Position numbers and translations under genes: made by a program. This document shows, one piece after another, positions 8,529-17,519 of a stretch of 64,000 bases of DNA. The DNA lies in NCBI GenBank assembly GCA_018368345.1, contig JAGZEK010000010.1:29171-93170 (forward strand). The letters are read 5' to 3'. The stretch is from Collinsella sp. Lineage in GTDB: Bacteria; Actinomycetota; Coriobacteriia; Coriobacteriales; Coriobacteriaceae. Position 1 is the first letter of the stretch. Each line of letters begins with the position of its first letter. The notes beneath the pieces are model-generated. The model worked only from the letters and a program-made list of their open reading frames with translations, ran no database searches and was not told where the DNA came from.

Positions 8529-9290
8529 CTATTTGCCGTTGGACACGACCGTCTGACCCTCGACGCCGTTAAACCCAAACAGCATGTCGAGCGCCTGGAT
8601 GTACCACGGCGCGTCCTTGCCGACTTCTTCGATTTCCTTGGCCACTTCGCTGGCCTTCTTGGCGTTTGAGGACTTTTTGCTCGACGACGAGTCCGAATCG
8701 TCGTCCAAGCCTAGCACGTCAATCTTCTTCTCGCCGGGCATCACCAGGCCCAGGTCCTCGGACGCCGCGTCCTTGATACCCTCCTCCGAGAGCAGCTTGT
8801 CGACGCTTTTTTGCAGCTCATCATTGTATTGCTGGCGAATCTCGACCTGCTTGGCCAAGATGTCGCTCGAGCGTTTTGCCACGTACAGGTCGCGTACGGG
8901 AAAATACAGGCTCACGAGCGCCAGCGCCACCACGATACCGATAAACAGCGGACGCAGAGAGCCATGCGTAAAGTCATAGATCGCCTTGACCACCGCATTG
9001 TCGTTGGCGTAGCGCATAAAGTCCGAGCCCGAAAGACGGCTCGAAGGCCTGCTCGACCTGTCGTGCGTCTGGGCCGAGGGACGCGACGCATGTGTCGAAC
9101 GTGCCGGGCGCACCGGTCCATCTGCCGAAGTATTCACATGAGCATTGGGGCGCGAGGTACTTGTCGGGCGCTGCGTGGAGCGGTCGGCGCCGGCGTAGGC
9201 GGACCCACCGAGCTGCACCGTGCGCGCACGGCGAGGCGACGGCTCACGCGAACCGGCGGAATAGTACCTGTTGTCGTAAATCTGATCCAT
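8529..9290 (-). CDS. Septum formation initiator (DivIC/FtsB-like) protein
   Basis: A 253-residue single-pass membrane protein. A long, basic, Ser/Arg-rich cytoplasmic region (about 1-120) precedes one transmembrane helix (about 129-147, PLFIGIVVALALVSLYF). An extracytoplasmic coiled coil follows (KQVEIRQQYNDELQKSVDKL), with a DivIC-like end (GLVMPGEKKIDVL). The family bridges FtsL and FtsQ in the divisome. The start ATG at 9290 (MDQIYDNRYY) was chosen for its AAGGCG ribosome binding site. The C-terminal Ser/Lys/Glu linker ending near WYIQALDMLFGFNG is longer than in most homologs. The gene lies between enolase and ppx on the same strand, a common actinobacterial order. Confidence 0.85.
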   Translation of the reverse strand: MDQIYDNRYYSAGSREPSPRRARTVQLGGSAYAGADRSTQRPTSTSRPNAHVNTSADGPVRPARSTHASRPSAQTHDRSSRPSSRLSGSDFMRYANDNAVVKAIYDFTHGSLRPLFIGIVVALALVSLYFPVRDLYVAKRSSDILAKQVEIRQQYNDELQKSVDKLLSEEGIKDAASEDLGLVMPGEKKIDVLGLDDDSDSSSSKKSSNAKKASEVAKEIEEVGKDAPWYIQALDMLFGFNGVEGQTVVSNGK

Positions 9291-9381
9291 GTGCGCCTTG
9301 TGCGGTTGAGGTTTGTTTGCGCTAAGTATTCTAGTTATAGCACGAGCGCGCGCACCACCTTCGGCAGCCTTTGCTCGACAT

Positions 9382-9413
9382 AAAAAAGGCGCTGAGCCAT
9401 ATGGCCCAGCGCC
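9382..9413 (-). terminator. Rho-independent terminator of enolase
   Basis: On the minus strand the stem GGCGCTGGGCCAT/ATGGCTCAGCGCC (9388-9413) is followed by a T6 run (9382-9387), about 75 nt after the eno stop. Confidence 0.9.
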
Positions 9414-9486
9414 CAATGGTGCTCAACAGCGCCCGGCTGGAGCAAGGCGAATCCGAGTCTTCCCCGCCCCCGCGAGCTCCGCGTGC

Positions 9487-10776
9487 CTAGCGAATGTTGT
9501 AGAACGCGGCCTTGCCGGCGTAGCGCGCGCTGCCCTCGAGCTCGTCCTCGATGCGAATGAGCTGGTTGTACTTGGCGATACGGTCGCTGCGGCACGGGGC
9601 GCCCGACTTGATCTGGCCGGCATTGACGCCCACGACCAGGTCGGCGATCGTGGAATCCTCGGTCTCGCCGGAGCGGTGGCTCACGATGCAGGCGTAACCG
9701 GCCTCCTTGGCGGTCTCGATGGCCTCGAGCGACTCGGTGAGCGTGCCGATCTGATTGACCTTGACCAGGATCGCGTTGGCGGCACCCAGCTCGATGCCCT
9801 TCTTGAGGCGCTCGGTGTTGGTGACGAACAGGTCGTCGCCCACCAGCTGCACCTTGTTGCCAATGCGGCGGGTAAGCTCAACCCAACCGTCCCAGTCCTC
9901 CTCGGCCATGCCGTCCTCGATGGAGATGATGGGATAGGTGTCGACGAGCTTCTCCCAGTAATCAACCATCTGGGCACTCGTGTACTCCACGCCCTCGCCC
10001 TTGAGCTCGTACATGCCGGTCTCGGCGTTGTAGAACTCGGTCGAGGCCGGGTCCATGGCGTACATGAAGTCGACGCCGGGCTTAAAGCCAGCCTTCTCAA
10101 CGGCCTTGGTAATGTACTCGAACGGCTCGGCATTGGTCTTAAGGTTGGGCGCAAAGCCGCCCTCGTCGCCCACGCCGCCGCCCAGGCCGGCCTCGTGCAG
10201 CACGCCCTTGAGGGTGTGGTAGACCTCGGCGCACCAACGCAGGCCCTCGGCAAAGCTCGGGGCGCCCACCGGCATGATCATGAACTCCTGGAAGTCGACG
10301 TTATTGTCGGCATGCACGCCGCCGTTGAGAATGTTCATCATAGGTGTGGGCAGCAGGTGGGCGTTGACGCCACCCAGATACTGGTACAGCGAAAGACCCG
10401 CCGACTCGGCAGCGGCGCGGGCAACGGCCAGCGACACGCCCAGAATGGCGTTGGCACCGAGCTTGGTCTTGTTGGGGGTACCGTCCGCGGCGACCAGCGC
10501 AGCATCGACGGCGCGCTGGTCGAAAGCATCGAGGCCCACGACGGCGTTAGCGCACTCGTTGTTGACGTGCTCGACGGCCTGCGAAACGCCCTTGCCCAGA
10601 TAGCGGCCCTTGTCGCCGTCGCGCAGCTCACATGCCTCAAAGGCGCCGGTCGAAGCACCCGAAGGCACCATTGCGCGGCCAAAGCTGCCGTCCTCGAGCA
10701 CGACCTCGACCTCGACGGTGGGATTGCCGCGGCTGTCGAGCACCTCGCGACCGTAGACGTCCAAAATATCGCTCAT
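9487..10776 (-). CDS. eno: Enolase (phosphopyruvate hydratase)
   Basis: 429 residues, standard length. It converts 2-phosphoglycerate to phosphoenolpyruvate in glycolysis. Visible hallmarks are the N-terminal VYGREVLDSRGNPTVEVEV, the substrate loop SGASTGAFEA, Mg2+-ligand segments (MDPASTEFYN, SIEDGMAEEDW, VGDDLFVTN) and the signature SHRSGETEDSTIADLVV near the C terminus. ATG at 10776 follows a GAGAGGGAGAC ribosome binding site. It is monocistronic or leads into the DivIC-ppx genes past a terminator. Confidence 0.98.
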   Translation of the reverse strand: MSDILDVYGREVLDSRGNPTVEVEVVLEDGSFGRAMVPSGASTGAFEACELRDGDKGRYLGKGVSQAVEHVNNECANAVVGLDAFDQRAVDAALVAADGTPNKTKLGANAILGVSLAVARAAAESAGLSLYQYLGGVNAHLLPTPMMNILNGGVHADNNVDFQEFMIMPVGAPSFAEGLRWCAEVYHTLKGVLHEAGLGGGVGDEGGFAPNLKTNAEPFEYITKAVEKAGFKPGVDFMYAMDPASTEFYNAETGMYELKGEGVEYTSAQMVDYWEKLVDTYPIISIEDGMAEEDWDGWVELTRRIGNKVQLVGDDLFVTNTERLKKGIELGAANAILVKVNQIGTLTESLEAIETAKEAGYACIVSHRSGETEDSTIADLVVGVNAGQIKSGAPCRSDRIAKYNQLIRIEDELEGSARYAGKAAFYNIR

Positions 10777-10912
10777 GTTGTCTCCCTCTCACTTGGAAAC
10801 GGGTTGAATGCTTGGCGACACGGCTTGCACGCTACAGCGGCGCGCAGGTTCATAAGTTAGCCTTATCGCACTTTTTGCATTATGCCCTAAGTTAGCCAAG
10901 GGATACAATCTT

Positions 10913-10957
10913 TTTAAAAATAATAGGGGCGATGGGACAAGTCCGTCCCGTCGCCCC
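10913..10957 (-). terminator. Rho-independent terminator of the yfcE-mazG transcript
   Basis: The minus-strand stem GGGGCGACGGGAC/GTCCCATCGCCCC (10926-10957) is followed by a T/A-rich tract (10913-10925). It lies just after the mazG stop. Confidence 0.85.
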
Positions 10958-10964
10958 CGCAGTC

Positions 10965-11825
10965 TTACTCCTCTGCCTTTGCGGCATCCCAGAGGTCATT
11001 GAGGCCGTGGGTCGAAAGCTCGGCCAGATCCACGTGGGCGTCGGCCGCCATCTGCTCCATCGCGGCCCAGCGGCGGCGGAACTTTGCCGTGCTGGCACGC
11101 AGGGCGCTCTCGGCGTCGATTCCCTCCTTGCGCGCAACGTTGACCAGGGCAAAGAGCAGGTCGCCAAACTCCATCTCGCGCTCGGGCGAGCCGGGAGCCT
11201 CGGCCTCAAACTCGGCACGCTCCTCAGCGACCTCGTCCCACACGTCCTGGACCGTCTCCCACTCAAAGCCCACGGCAGCCGCCTTGCGCGACACCTTCTG
11301 AGCCTGCATCAGCGCCGGCAGGTGCGTGGGCACACCGTCGAGCAGACCCTCGGGTGCGGCCCCGCCTGCCGCCACGGCCTGGTCTTTGGCGGCCTTCTCG
11401 GCAAGCTTGACCTCGTCCCAAATCTTGAGCACCTCGTCGGAGTTGTCGGCATCCGCATCGCCAAACACGTGCGGGTGACGACGGATGAGCTTGGCGTCGA
11501 TATCGCGCGCCACATCGGCCAGCGAAAACTCGCCGGCATCCGCCGCAATCTGCGCATGCAGTACGACCTGCATGAGCACGTCGCCCAACTCCTCGCGCAG
11601 GTGTGCCGCGTCGTCGGCCTCGATGCAGTCGAGCGCCTCGTAGGCTTCCTCGATCATGTTCTTGCCAATGCTGCGGTGCGTCTGCTCGCGGTCCCACGGG
11701 CAGCCGTCGGGCTGACGCAGGCGCCAGATGGTCTGCACCAGATGCTGCAGCTCGGCCGACGCGTCTACCAGCGTGGACAGGTCGCGCGAACCCTCGGCAT
11801 TTTGCTGAGCCATATGCTCGGCCAT
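10965..11825 (-). CDS. mazG: MazG-family nucleoside triphosphate pyrophosphohydrolase
   Basis: A 286-residue protein with an N-terminal MazG domain (about 25-140). It contains the family start LRQPDGCPWDREQTH, the metal-binding helix pair KNMIEEAYEALDCIE, and EELGDVLMQVVLHAQIA. A second, more divergent MazG-like segment follows (about 180-265, EREMEFGDLLFALVNVARK), as in two-domain MazG. It hydrolyses (d)NTPs to monophosphates and pyrophosphate, in house-cleaning or ppGpp modulation. The yfcE stop lies 2 nt upstream of its ATG, so the pair is one operon. Confidence 0.93.
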   Translation of the reverse strand: MAEHMAQQNAEGSRDLSTLVDASAELQHLVQTIWRLRQPDGCPWDREQTHRSIGKNMIEEAYEALDCIEADDAAHLREELGDVLMQVVLHAQIAADAGEFSLADVARDIDAKLIRRHPHVFGDADADNSDEVLKIWDEVKLAEKAAKDQAVAAGGAAPEGLLDGVPTHLPALMQAQKVSRKAAAVGFEWETVQDVWDEVAEERAEFEAEAPGSPEREMEFGDLLFALVNVARKEGIDAESALRASTAKFRRRWAAMEQMAADAHVDLAELSTHGLNDLWDAAKAEE

Positions 11826-11827
11826 GG

Positions 11828-12376
11828 TTAGTCCTCCCCCATGATCACATGGCGGAACGCGCCGCCCTCGTAGACGCCGTAGCTATGTGTGCCGTCCTTG
11901 GGGATGCTCACGCTGCCGGGATTGAAGAGCCACAGACCCGGGTGCGCGGCGCTTTCCTCGTTAACCTTGATGTGCGTATGGCCGTAGACGAGCGCGGAGC
12001 CCTCGGGCAGCGCGGGCGCGTGGTCAACGCTGTTATGCATGCCGGCGCCAAAGACGTGGCCGTGCGTCAGGAACAGTTCACGTCCGGTCTCGTCGAATAG
12101 TGTGGCGTAGTCAGCCATGACGGGGAAGTCGAGGACCATCTGGTCGACCTCGGCGTCGCAGTTGCCGCGCACCGCGATGATGCGGTCGGCCAGGGCGTTG
12201 AGCAGCGGAATCACGCGTTTGGGGGCGTAGTCGCGCGGCAGGTCGTTACGCGGGCCGTGGTAGAGCAGGTCGCCCAGCAGCACAATGCGGTCGGGCTGTT
12301 CGGATTCGATGGCAGTGCAGAGGCGCTCGGCCCAGTATGCCGAGCCATGGATGTCGGAAGCGATGAGGTATTTCAT
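11828..12376 (-). CDS. yfcE: YfcE-type metallophosphodiesterase
   Basis: A 182-residue calcineurin-like phosphoesterase. Metal-binding motifs are SDIHGSAYW (7-15), LLGDLLYHGPRN, RGNCDAEVD, LTHGHVFG and GHTHI. The YfcE family hydrolyses phosphodiester model compounds; the physiological substrate is unknown. The GDLLYHGPRNDLP loop is characteristic of YfcE. It is the first gene of a two-gene operon with mazG. ATG at 12376 is preceded by GAAAGGACTCCCC. Confidence 0.9.
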   Translation of the reverse strand: MKYLIASDIHGSAYWAERLCTAIESEQPDRIVLLGDLLYHGPRNDLPRDYAPKRVIPLLNALADRIIAVRGNCDAEVDQMVLDFPVMADYATLFDETGRELFLTHGHVFGAGMHNSVDHAPALPEGSALVYGHTHIKVNEESAAHPGLWLFNPGSVSIPKDGTHSYGVYEGGAFRHVIMGED

Positions 12377-12431
12377 GGGGAGTCCTTTCGGTGGGGTTAA
12401 TTGGATTGGCGCGGCGCGTCACTCGCCCGCA

Positions 12432-12917
12432 TCACTCAAATCGCAACGCCGCGGCTTGGGCCGCTTGCATCACGCGTTGGAGCGGCACGTTGTGCTCGCG
12501 GGCAAGGCGAGCACAGTCCTCGTACTCGGGAGCCGCACGTTCACTGCCATCGGGCAGGGTCGCCACCTTAACGGATACCTCGCCCCAAGGCGTCGTCACC
12601 TGCTCGAATCGGCGCGGCAGGCAAACGCGTTCCATCACCTGGCGACGAACGGCGTTGGTCGTGGTTTCCAAAAAGATAATCGTCTGCAGGCGTTCGATAT
12701 CCTCATGCGAGCAAATCACCTGCAACTGCCATCCGGGGCGGCCCTTTTTGCAGTAGAGGGGCAGCCAGTGCACCTCGCGGGCGCCGGCCTCGCGCAGGCG
12801 GTCGGCGGCGTAGGCGAGCACCTCGGGCGACGCGTCATCGATGTCGCACTCCAGCTTGACGATAGTTTCGGGCGCATCGGTCTCGCGGGACAGCGGAGAT
12901 GTACTTCCACGTTGCAT
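12432..12917 (-). CDS. Stand-alone LarC C-terminal (LarC2-like) domain protein
   Basis: A 161-residue protein aligning by eye with the C-terminal half of LarC (pyridinium-dinucleotide nickel cyclometallase): KLECDIDDASPEVLAYAADR, CKKGRPGWQLQVIC, FLETTTNAVRR, PWGEVSVKVATLPDG, APEYEDCARLA. In LarC this part binds CTP and metal and inserts Ni into the lactate racemase cofactor. No N-terminal LarC half lies upstream, and no larA, larB or larE gene is in the window. ATG at 12917 was selected for the GGAAAGGAT ribosome binding site. It is either a domain working with a remote LarC1 or a repurposed paralog. Confidence 0.75.
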   Translation of the reverse strand: MQRGSTSPLSRETDAPETIVKLECDIDDASPEVLAYAADRLREAGAREVHWLPLYCKKGRPGWQLQVICSHEDIERLQTIIFLETTTNAVRRQVMERVCLPRRFEQVTTPWGEVSVKVATLPDGSERAAPEYEDCARLAREHNVPLQRVMQAAQAAALRFE

Positions 12918-13022
12918 ACGGTCCGAATCCTTTCCGCACGGGCTCGTTTTATTCACCCAAACGCTAGCACATCGGACGTGGCACAGGCGTGACTTTCGTC
13001 CGTCGCCGCCCTCACCCCTATC

Positions 13023-13104
13023 CAAACGTGTACGTCAGCCTCCAAACATGTCATTTTTTGTCGGTTTTGGAGGCTGAGGCACACGTTTTGGAGCGAGGCC
13101 GCAC
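13023..13104. repeat. 82-bp hairpin repeat, copy 1 (family 3)
   Basis: Direct repeat of 17331-17412, with only about ten differences. The core is an inverted repeat, TCAGCCTCCAAA/TTTTGGAGGCTGA, around CATGTCATTTTTTG, followed by GAGCGAGGCCGCAC. It lies upstream of the CydDC-like operon in the 383-base gap 12918-13300; no gene is seen in the rest of the gap. Confidence 0.85.
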
Positions 13105-13300
13105 ACGATCAGAATTGCGCCCGCACTCCGTCCACCACAAAGTTCGCCGCACTCAACAATTTTGGACTTTCTACGCAGTTCATCGACCAAAAATTACCCT
13201 CGGCATACTTACCCGCTGCACGATGTTACTCTAGTTGCATTTGGCTAACTAAGCGGCTGCCGAGGACCCCGCCCGGCACCGTTACGGCATAGGAGGTTTC

Positions 13301-16300
13301 ATGTTCGAGAAGCGGCTCTTCTCCCTGGTTCCGCAGGCAACGCCCTACATTATGGCAAGCGTCCTGTTTAAGTGGATCGCGCTCATGGCAAACATCACGG
13401 TGATGTGGGTGCTTGCGCGCATCTTGGGCGGCATCGTCACGGACGGCCTTTCCGCCGCGCTCGCCGTCGATGCCCTCGCACAGGCGGCCCTGCCGCTCGC
13501 CGCCGCCATCATCGTGCGCGCCGCCTCCATCTACCTGGCCCAACGCGCCGGCGACAAAGCCGCGTTCGAGGCCGTCCGCCGCGTGCGCTCGTTCGTCTAC
13601 GACAAGCTCACCGCACTCGGCCCCTCCTACACCGAGACCGTCCCCACCGCCGAGGCCGTCCAGACCAGCGTCGAGGGCGCCACGCAACTCCAGGTGTACT
13701 TTGGCGGCTACCTGCCGCAGCTCTTCTTTGCCGGCTTGGCACCCATCACGCTGTTTGTACTGCTCGTGGGCCAGGCGGGTCTTCCCGCCGCGCTGCTGCT
13801 CGCCTGCGTTCCGATCATCCCCGTCTCCATTATGATGGTCATGCGCAACGCCAAAAAGATCGGTGCCGAGTACTGGGGCAGCTATGTCGATCTTGGCGGC
13901 ATGTTCCTGGAGGCCGTGCAGGGTCTCACCACCCTTAAGGTCTACCAGGCCGATCGAAGCTGGCACGAGCGCATCAACGCCGAGTCCGAGCGTTTCCGCA
14001 CAGCGACCATGCACCTGCTGGTGATGCAGCTGCGCTCCATTTGCGTTATGGACCTGGTCGTCTATATGGGCGCCGCGCTCGGCATTATCGTGGCCGCACT
14101 GCAGCTCGCCACGGGCAAGATCGGCTTTGAGGCTGCCTTCCTCATCGTCTTTCTGTCACAGGAGTTCTTTTTGCCTATGCGCCGCCTGGGATCGCTGTTT
14201 CACACGGCCATGAACGGCATGGCCGCCTCGCGCCGCATGTTTGGCATTTTGGATACGCCCGAGCCCGAGCGCGGCGATGTTGAGCTTGACGGCCGCGGCG
14301 ATATCGAGCTTGACGGCGTGGGTTATGTCTACGGCGACCGCACGGTGCTGGACAGCGCCAGCGCGACCATTGCGCACGGCTCGCTCGTGGCACTCGTGGG
14401 CGAAAGCGGCGGCGGCAAGTCCACGCTCGCGGGGATTATCGCGGGCCGCAAGGGTGCCTACCGTGGCAGCGTTCGCATTGGCGGCGTCGAGCTGCGCGAT
14501 GCCACGGCCGCCTCACTCATGCGTGCCGTCACCCTGGTGCCCACCAACGGCTACCTGTTTGCCGGCACCCTGCGCGACAACCTGCTGCTCGCCCAGCCCA
14601 ACGCCACCGACGCCGAGCTTTTGCGCGCGCTCGGCCGCACGCGCGTGGCGGCCTTTGTGCAGGCCAACGGCGGGCTCGACATGGTGATTAACGAGGGCGG
14701 CACCAACCTTTCGGGTGGCCAGCGCCAGCGCGTGTGCATGGCCCGCGCTCTGCTGCACGACTCTCCCATCTATGTGTTTGACGAGGCGACGAGCAACGTC
14801 GATGCCGCAAGCGAGGCCGCGATCGGCGAGGTCATCGCGTCGCTTGCCGGCGAGCACACCGTGATCGTGGTGGCGCATCGCCTGTCGACAATCGTGGACG
14901 CCGACCAGATTCTGGTGCTGGAGCGCGGTCGCATTGCCGAGCGCGGCACCCATGATGAGCTCCTGTCGGGCGCGGGCGCCTATGCGCGCATGTGGAACAG
15001 CCAGGAGCAGCTCTCGGCATATGCGTATGCGGAGGGTGATGCCGAGGATGCCGGCGCGGTTGAGGCTGTTGACGGCAGCACCGCCCGTACCGATGGCCTC
15101 AACGGTGCCGGCTCGTCTTCCGCTACCGCGGCGCCTGACTCCGGCCGCGCCCGTCGCTCGGCGCCGTCCATCATGTGGCGCATGATGGGGCTCATCCGAC
15201 CGCTTGCCGGCTGGCTTGTGCTAGCCGTCGCGCTGGGCAGCATCGGCATGCTCACCGCCGCGTTCGTGCCGGCCTTTGGTGCCCTCGGCCTTATGGCCGC
15301 GCTGGGCCGCAACGCCTTGGGGCTTGGTCTGATCGCAGCATGCGCGGCCTGTGCCGCCTGCGGCATCGCACGCGGGCCGCTCCACTACGGCGAGCAGCTC
15401 TGCAACCATTACATCGCATTCCGTCTGCTCGCGCACGTTCGCGACCTGGTGTTTGGCGCCCTGCGCCAGCTCGCCCCCGCCAAGCTCGAGGGCCGCGGCA
15501 AGGGCGAGCTCGTGAGCCTGGTCACCTCGGATATCGAGCTGCTCGAGGTCTTCTACGCGCACACCATCTCGCCCATTGTCATCGCTCTGGTCTGCACCGT
15601 TGTGTTTGAGGGCTTTTTGCTGGCTGTGAGCCCCGAGCTCGCGGGCATCGCGCTCGTGGCCTACGCGGTCCTGGGCGTGCTGCTGCCCCTGATCTCGGCC
15701 AAGGCATGCGGCACCACCGGCCGCCAGAGCCGCGAGGGCGCCGGTAAGCTGGGTGCCTTTGTGCTCGACAGTCTACGCGGCGCGTCCGAGACTATCCAGT
15801 TTGCCGGTGGCGCCGATCGTAGCCGTGCCCTGGGCAATCTGACCGAGCAAGTCGGCGCCGTGGACGCGCGCCTCAAGCGCCGCCAGGCGGCCAGCGAGAC
15901 CGTAGCCGATGCGCTTATTCTTGCGGTCAATCTGGTGATGCTCGGGCGTGCGCTGCAGCTGGTGGCTGCGGGAATGATTGACTTTGCCGCAGCGTTTGTC
16001 GCCGTCTTTACCTTTGTGTCGTCGTTTGGCTCGGTGATGGCCGTGAGCCGCCTGGGCGCCTCACTTCAGGAGACGCTCGCCTCGGGCGCACGCGTGCTCG
16101 ATTTGCTCGACGAGCAGCCCCAGTGCGCCGAGGTCGCCGATGGACAGGACGTTGAGTTTGCCGGAGCCGCAGCCGAGCATGTGAGCTTTAGCTATGCGGG
16201 CGGCGTGGACGCGGGCGGCGCCGACGCCACAGAGCAGGCCGCGAACGACCCCGCTGCGAGTCTCATCCTCGACGACGTGACCTGCACCTTTGCGCCCGGC

Positions 16301-16867
16301 ACCATGACCTGCATCATGGGGCGCTCGGGCTCGGGCAAGTCGACGCTGCTTAAGCTGCTCATGCGTTTTTGGGACCCCGCAGCTGGCACCATCACGGTGA
16401 GCGGCATCGATGCCCGCCACATCAACACGGCGAGCCTGCGCAGCCACGAGGCCTATATGACCCAGGACACACATCTGTTCTGCGGCACCGTACGCGAGAA
16501 TCTGCTGGTTGCGCACGCCAGCGCCACCGATGCCGAGCTGCTCGACGCTTGCCGCTCCGCCTCACTCACCACGCTCATCGACCGTCTGCCGCAGGGACTC
16601 GACACGCCCGTTGCCGAGCTGGGCGACTCGCTTTCGGGCGGCGAGCGCCAGCGCATCGGCCTTGCGCGCATCTTCCTCAACGACGCACCCTTCATCTTGC
16701 TCGACGAACCCACCAGCGCGCTCGATGCTCTCAACGAGGCGTCCGTGATGCAGGCAATCGACGAGCTCAAGCGCCGCGGCAAGACCATTGTGCTCGTGAG
16801 CCACCGTGCCAGCACCTGCGCGTTTGCCGATTTCTCGCTTTCGGTCGAGCACGGGAGGCTGAGCTAG
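13301..16867 (+). CDS. Fused CydDC-like ABC exporter (two TMD-NBD halves in one chain)
   Basis: A 1188-residue protein containing a complete ABC exporter. The first half has a transmembrane domain (about 1-330), Walker A GESGGGKST (about 366), signature LSGGQRQR (about 470) and Walker B VFDEATSN. A low-complexity linker (about 575-625) joins it to a second half with transmembrane helices (about 630-910), Walker A GRSGSGKST (about 1006), signature LSGGERQR (about 1110) and Walker B LLDEPTS. The first half starts like CydD. CydDC exports cysteine/glutathione and supports cytochrome bd assembly and nitrosative-stress tolerance; no cyd oxidase gene is nearby. A strong AGGAGG precedes the ATG. The next gene starts at the base after the stop. 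Confidence 0.85.
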   Translation: MFEKRLFSLVPQATPYIMASVLFKWIALMANITVMWVLARILGGIVTDGLSAALAVDALAQAALPLAAAIIVRAASIYLAQRAGDKAAFEAVRRVRSFVYDKLTALGPSYTETVPTAEAVQTSVEGATQLQVYFGGYLPQLFFAGLAPITLFVLLVGQAGLPAALLLACVPIIPVSIMMVMRNAKKIGAEYWGSYVDLGGMFLEAVQGLTTLKVYQADRSWHERINAESERFRTATMHLLVMQLRSICVMDLVVYMGAALGIIVAALQLATGKIGFEAAFLIVFLSQEFFLPMRRLGSLFHTAMNGMAASRRMFGILDTPEPERGDVELDGRGDIELDGVGYVYGDRTVLDSASATIAHGSLVALVGESGGGKSTLAGIIAGRKGAYRGSVRIGGVELRDATAASLMRAVTLVPTNGYLFAGTLRDNLLLAQPNATDAELLRALGRTRVAAFVQANGGLDMVINEGGTNLSGGQRQRVCMARALLHDSPIYVFDEATSNVDAASEAAIGEVIASLAGEHTVIVVAHRLSTIVDADQILVLERGRIAERGTHDELLSGAGAYARMWNSQEQLSAYAYAEGDAEDAGAVEAVDGSTARTDGLNGAGSSSATAAPDSGRARRSAPSIMWRMMGLIRPLAGWLVLAVALGSIGMLTAAFVPAFGALGLMAALGRNALGLGLIAACAACAACGIARGPLHYGEQLCNHYIAFRLLAHVRDLVFGALRQLAPAKLEGRGKGELVSLVTSDIELLEVFYAHTISPIVIALVCTVVFEGFLLAVSPELAGIALVAYAVLGVLLPLISAKACGTTGRQSREGAGKLGAFVLDSLRGASETIQFAGGADRSRALGNLTEQVGAVDARLKRRQAASETVADALILAVNLVMLGRALQLVAAGMIDFAAAFVAVFTFVSSFGSVMAVSRLGASLQETLASGARVLDLLDEQPQCAEVADGQDVEFAGAAAEHVSFSYAGGVDAGGADATEQAANDPAASLILDDVTCTFAPGTMTCIMGRSGSGKSTLLKLLMRFWDPAAGTITVSGIDARHINTASLRSHEAYMTQDTHLFCGTVRENLLVAHASATDAELLDACRSASLTTLIDRLPQGLDTPVAELGDSLSGGERQRIGLARIFLNDAPFILLDEPTSALDALNEASVMQAIDELKRRGKTIVLVSHRASTCAFADFSLSVEHGRLS

Positions 16868-17287
16868 ATGGCGCGCACCGCCGACACGCCGGAGCTGGCG
16901 CGCAAACGTGCACGCGAGGCCCAGATGGTGTCGCAGATGATCGCATTGTGGTGCCACGGGCATCATGGCGGCGGGCATGCGGTCGAACAGGCTTGCGACG
17001 ATGAGTCCGTGCGCGTGAAGCTCGGCCTTCGGACCATTACGCTCTGCTCCGAATGTGCCGAGCTGCAGGCCTACGCCGTCGCGCGCATCGAGCGCTGCCC
17101 CCACATGGACACCAAGACATTTTGCTCGGCCTGTCCTTCGCATTGTTACCGGCCTGCCATGCGCGAGAAGATCCGCGAGGTCATGCGCTGGTCGGGACCG
17201 CGCATGATCAGCTATCGTCCCGTCACCGCCGTGCGGCACGCGATTATAACCGTGCAGTCCAAACGAGCGGCGACACGAAGCAAGTAG
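16868..17287 (+). CDS. YgbA-type nitric-oxide-associated Cys-rich protein
   Basis: A 139-residue protein matching the YgbA_NO family (annotated as nitrous oxide-stimulated promoter family). Visible are MIALWCHGHHG, then LCSECAELQAYAVARIERCP, CSACPSHCYRP, and MREKIREVMRWSGPRM. Conserved Cys and His residues suggest metal or Fe-S binding, or thiol chemistry. In enterobacteria ygbA is induced by nitric oxide and aids growth under nitrosative stress. The ATG directly abuts the TAG of the CydDC-like exporter, so the two are translationally linked. Thiol export plus a nitric-oxide protein would form a small nitrosative-stress operon; this is an inference. Confidence 0.85.
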   Translation: MARTADTPELARKRAREAQMVSQMIALWCHGHHGGGHAVEQACDDESVRVKLGLRTITLCSECAELQAYAVARIERCPHMDTKTFCSACPSHCYRPAMREKIREVMRWSGPRMISYRPVTAVRHAIITVQSKRAATRSK

Positions 17288-17330
17288 TCGCCGGCGCCGG
17301 CACGCGCTGCCCCGCCCCTCGCCCTCGTCT

Positions 17331-17412
17331 CAAACGCGTACGTCAGCCTCCAAACATGTCATTTTTTGCAGCTTTTGGAGGCTGACGTACACATTTTAGA
17401 GCGAGGCCGCAC
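17331..17412. repeat. 82-bp hairpin repeat, copy 2 (family 3)
   Basis: Near-identical to 13023-13104. Here the palindrome is complete: GTACGTCAGCCTCCAAA pairs with TTTGGAGGCTGACGTAC (17 bp) around a T-rich loop. The two copies flank the CydDC-like/YgbA operon in the same orientation. Confidence 0.85.
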
Positions 17413-17519
17413 CGCGCGCCGCGCAGCCTTTCCAATCGATTTCGACCCCCGGCGTGCCCGGCGTGTTGAGAGCTGCGCCATTACAATGAAGCGGATTCGC
17501 TTGACGCAAAGGAGCCGCC

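Noticed and set aside
9313..10860. 515-codon plus-strand frame opposite enolase
   Set aside because: Enolase on the minus strand is certain; the overlapping frame has no domain and is low-complexity.
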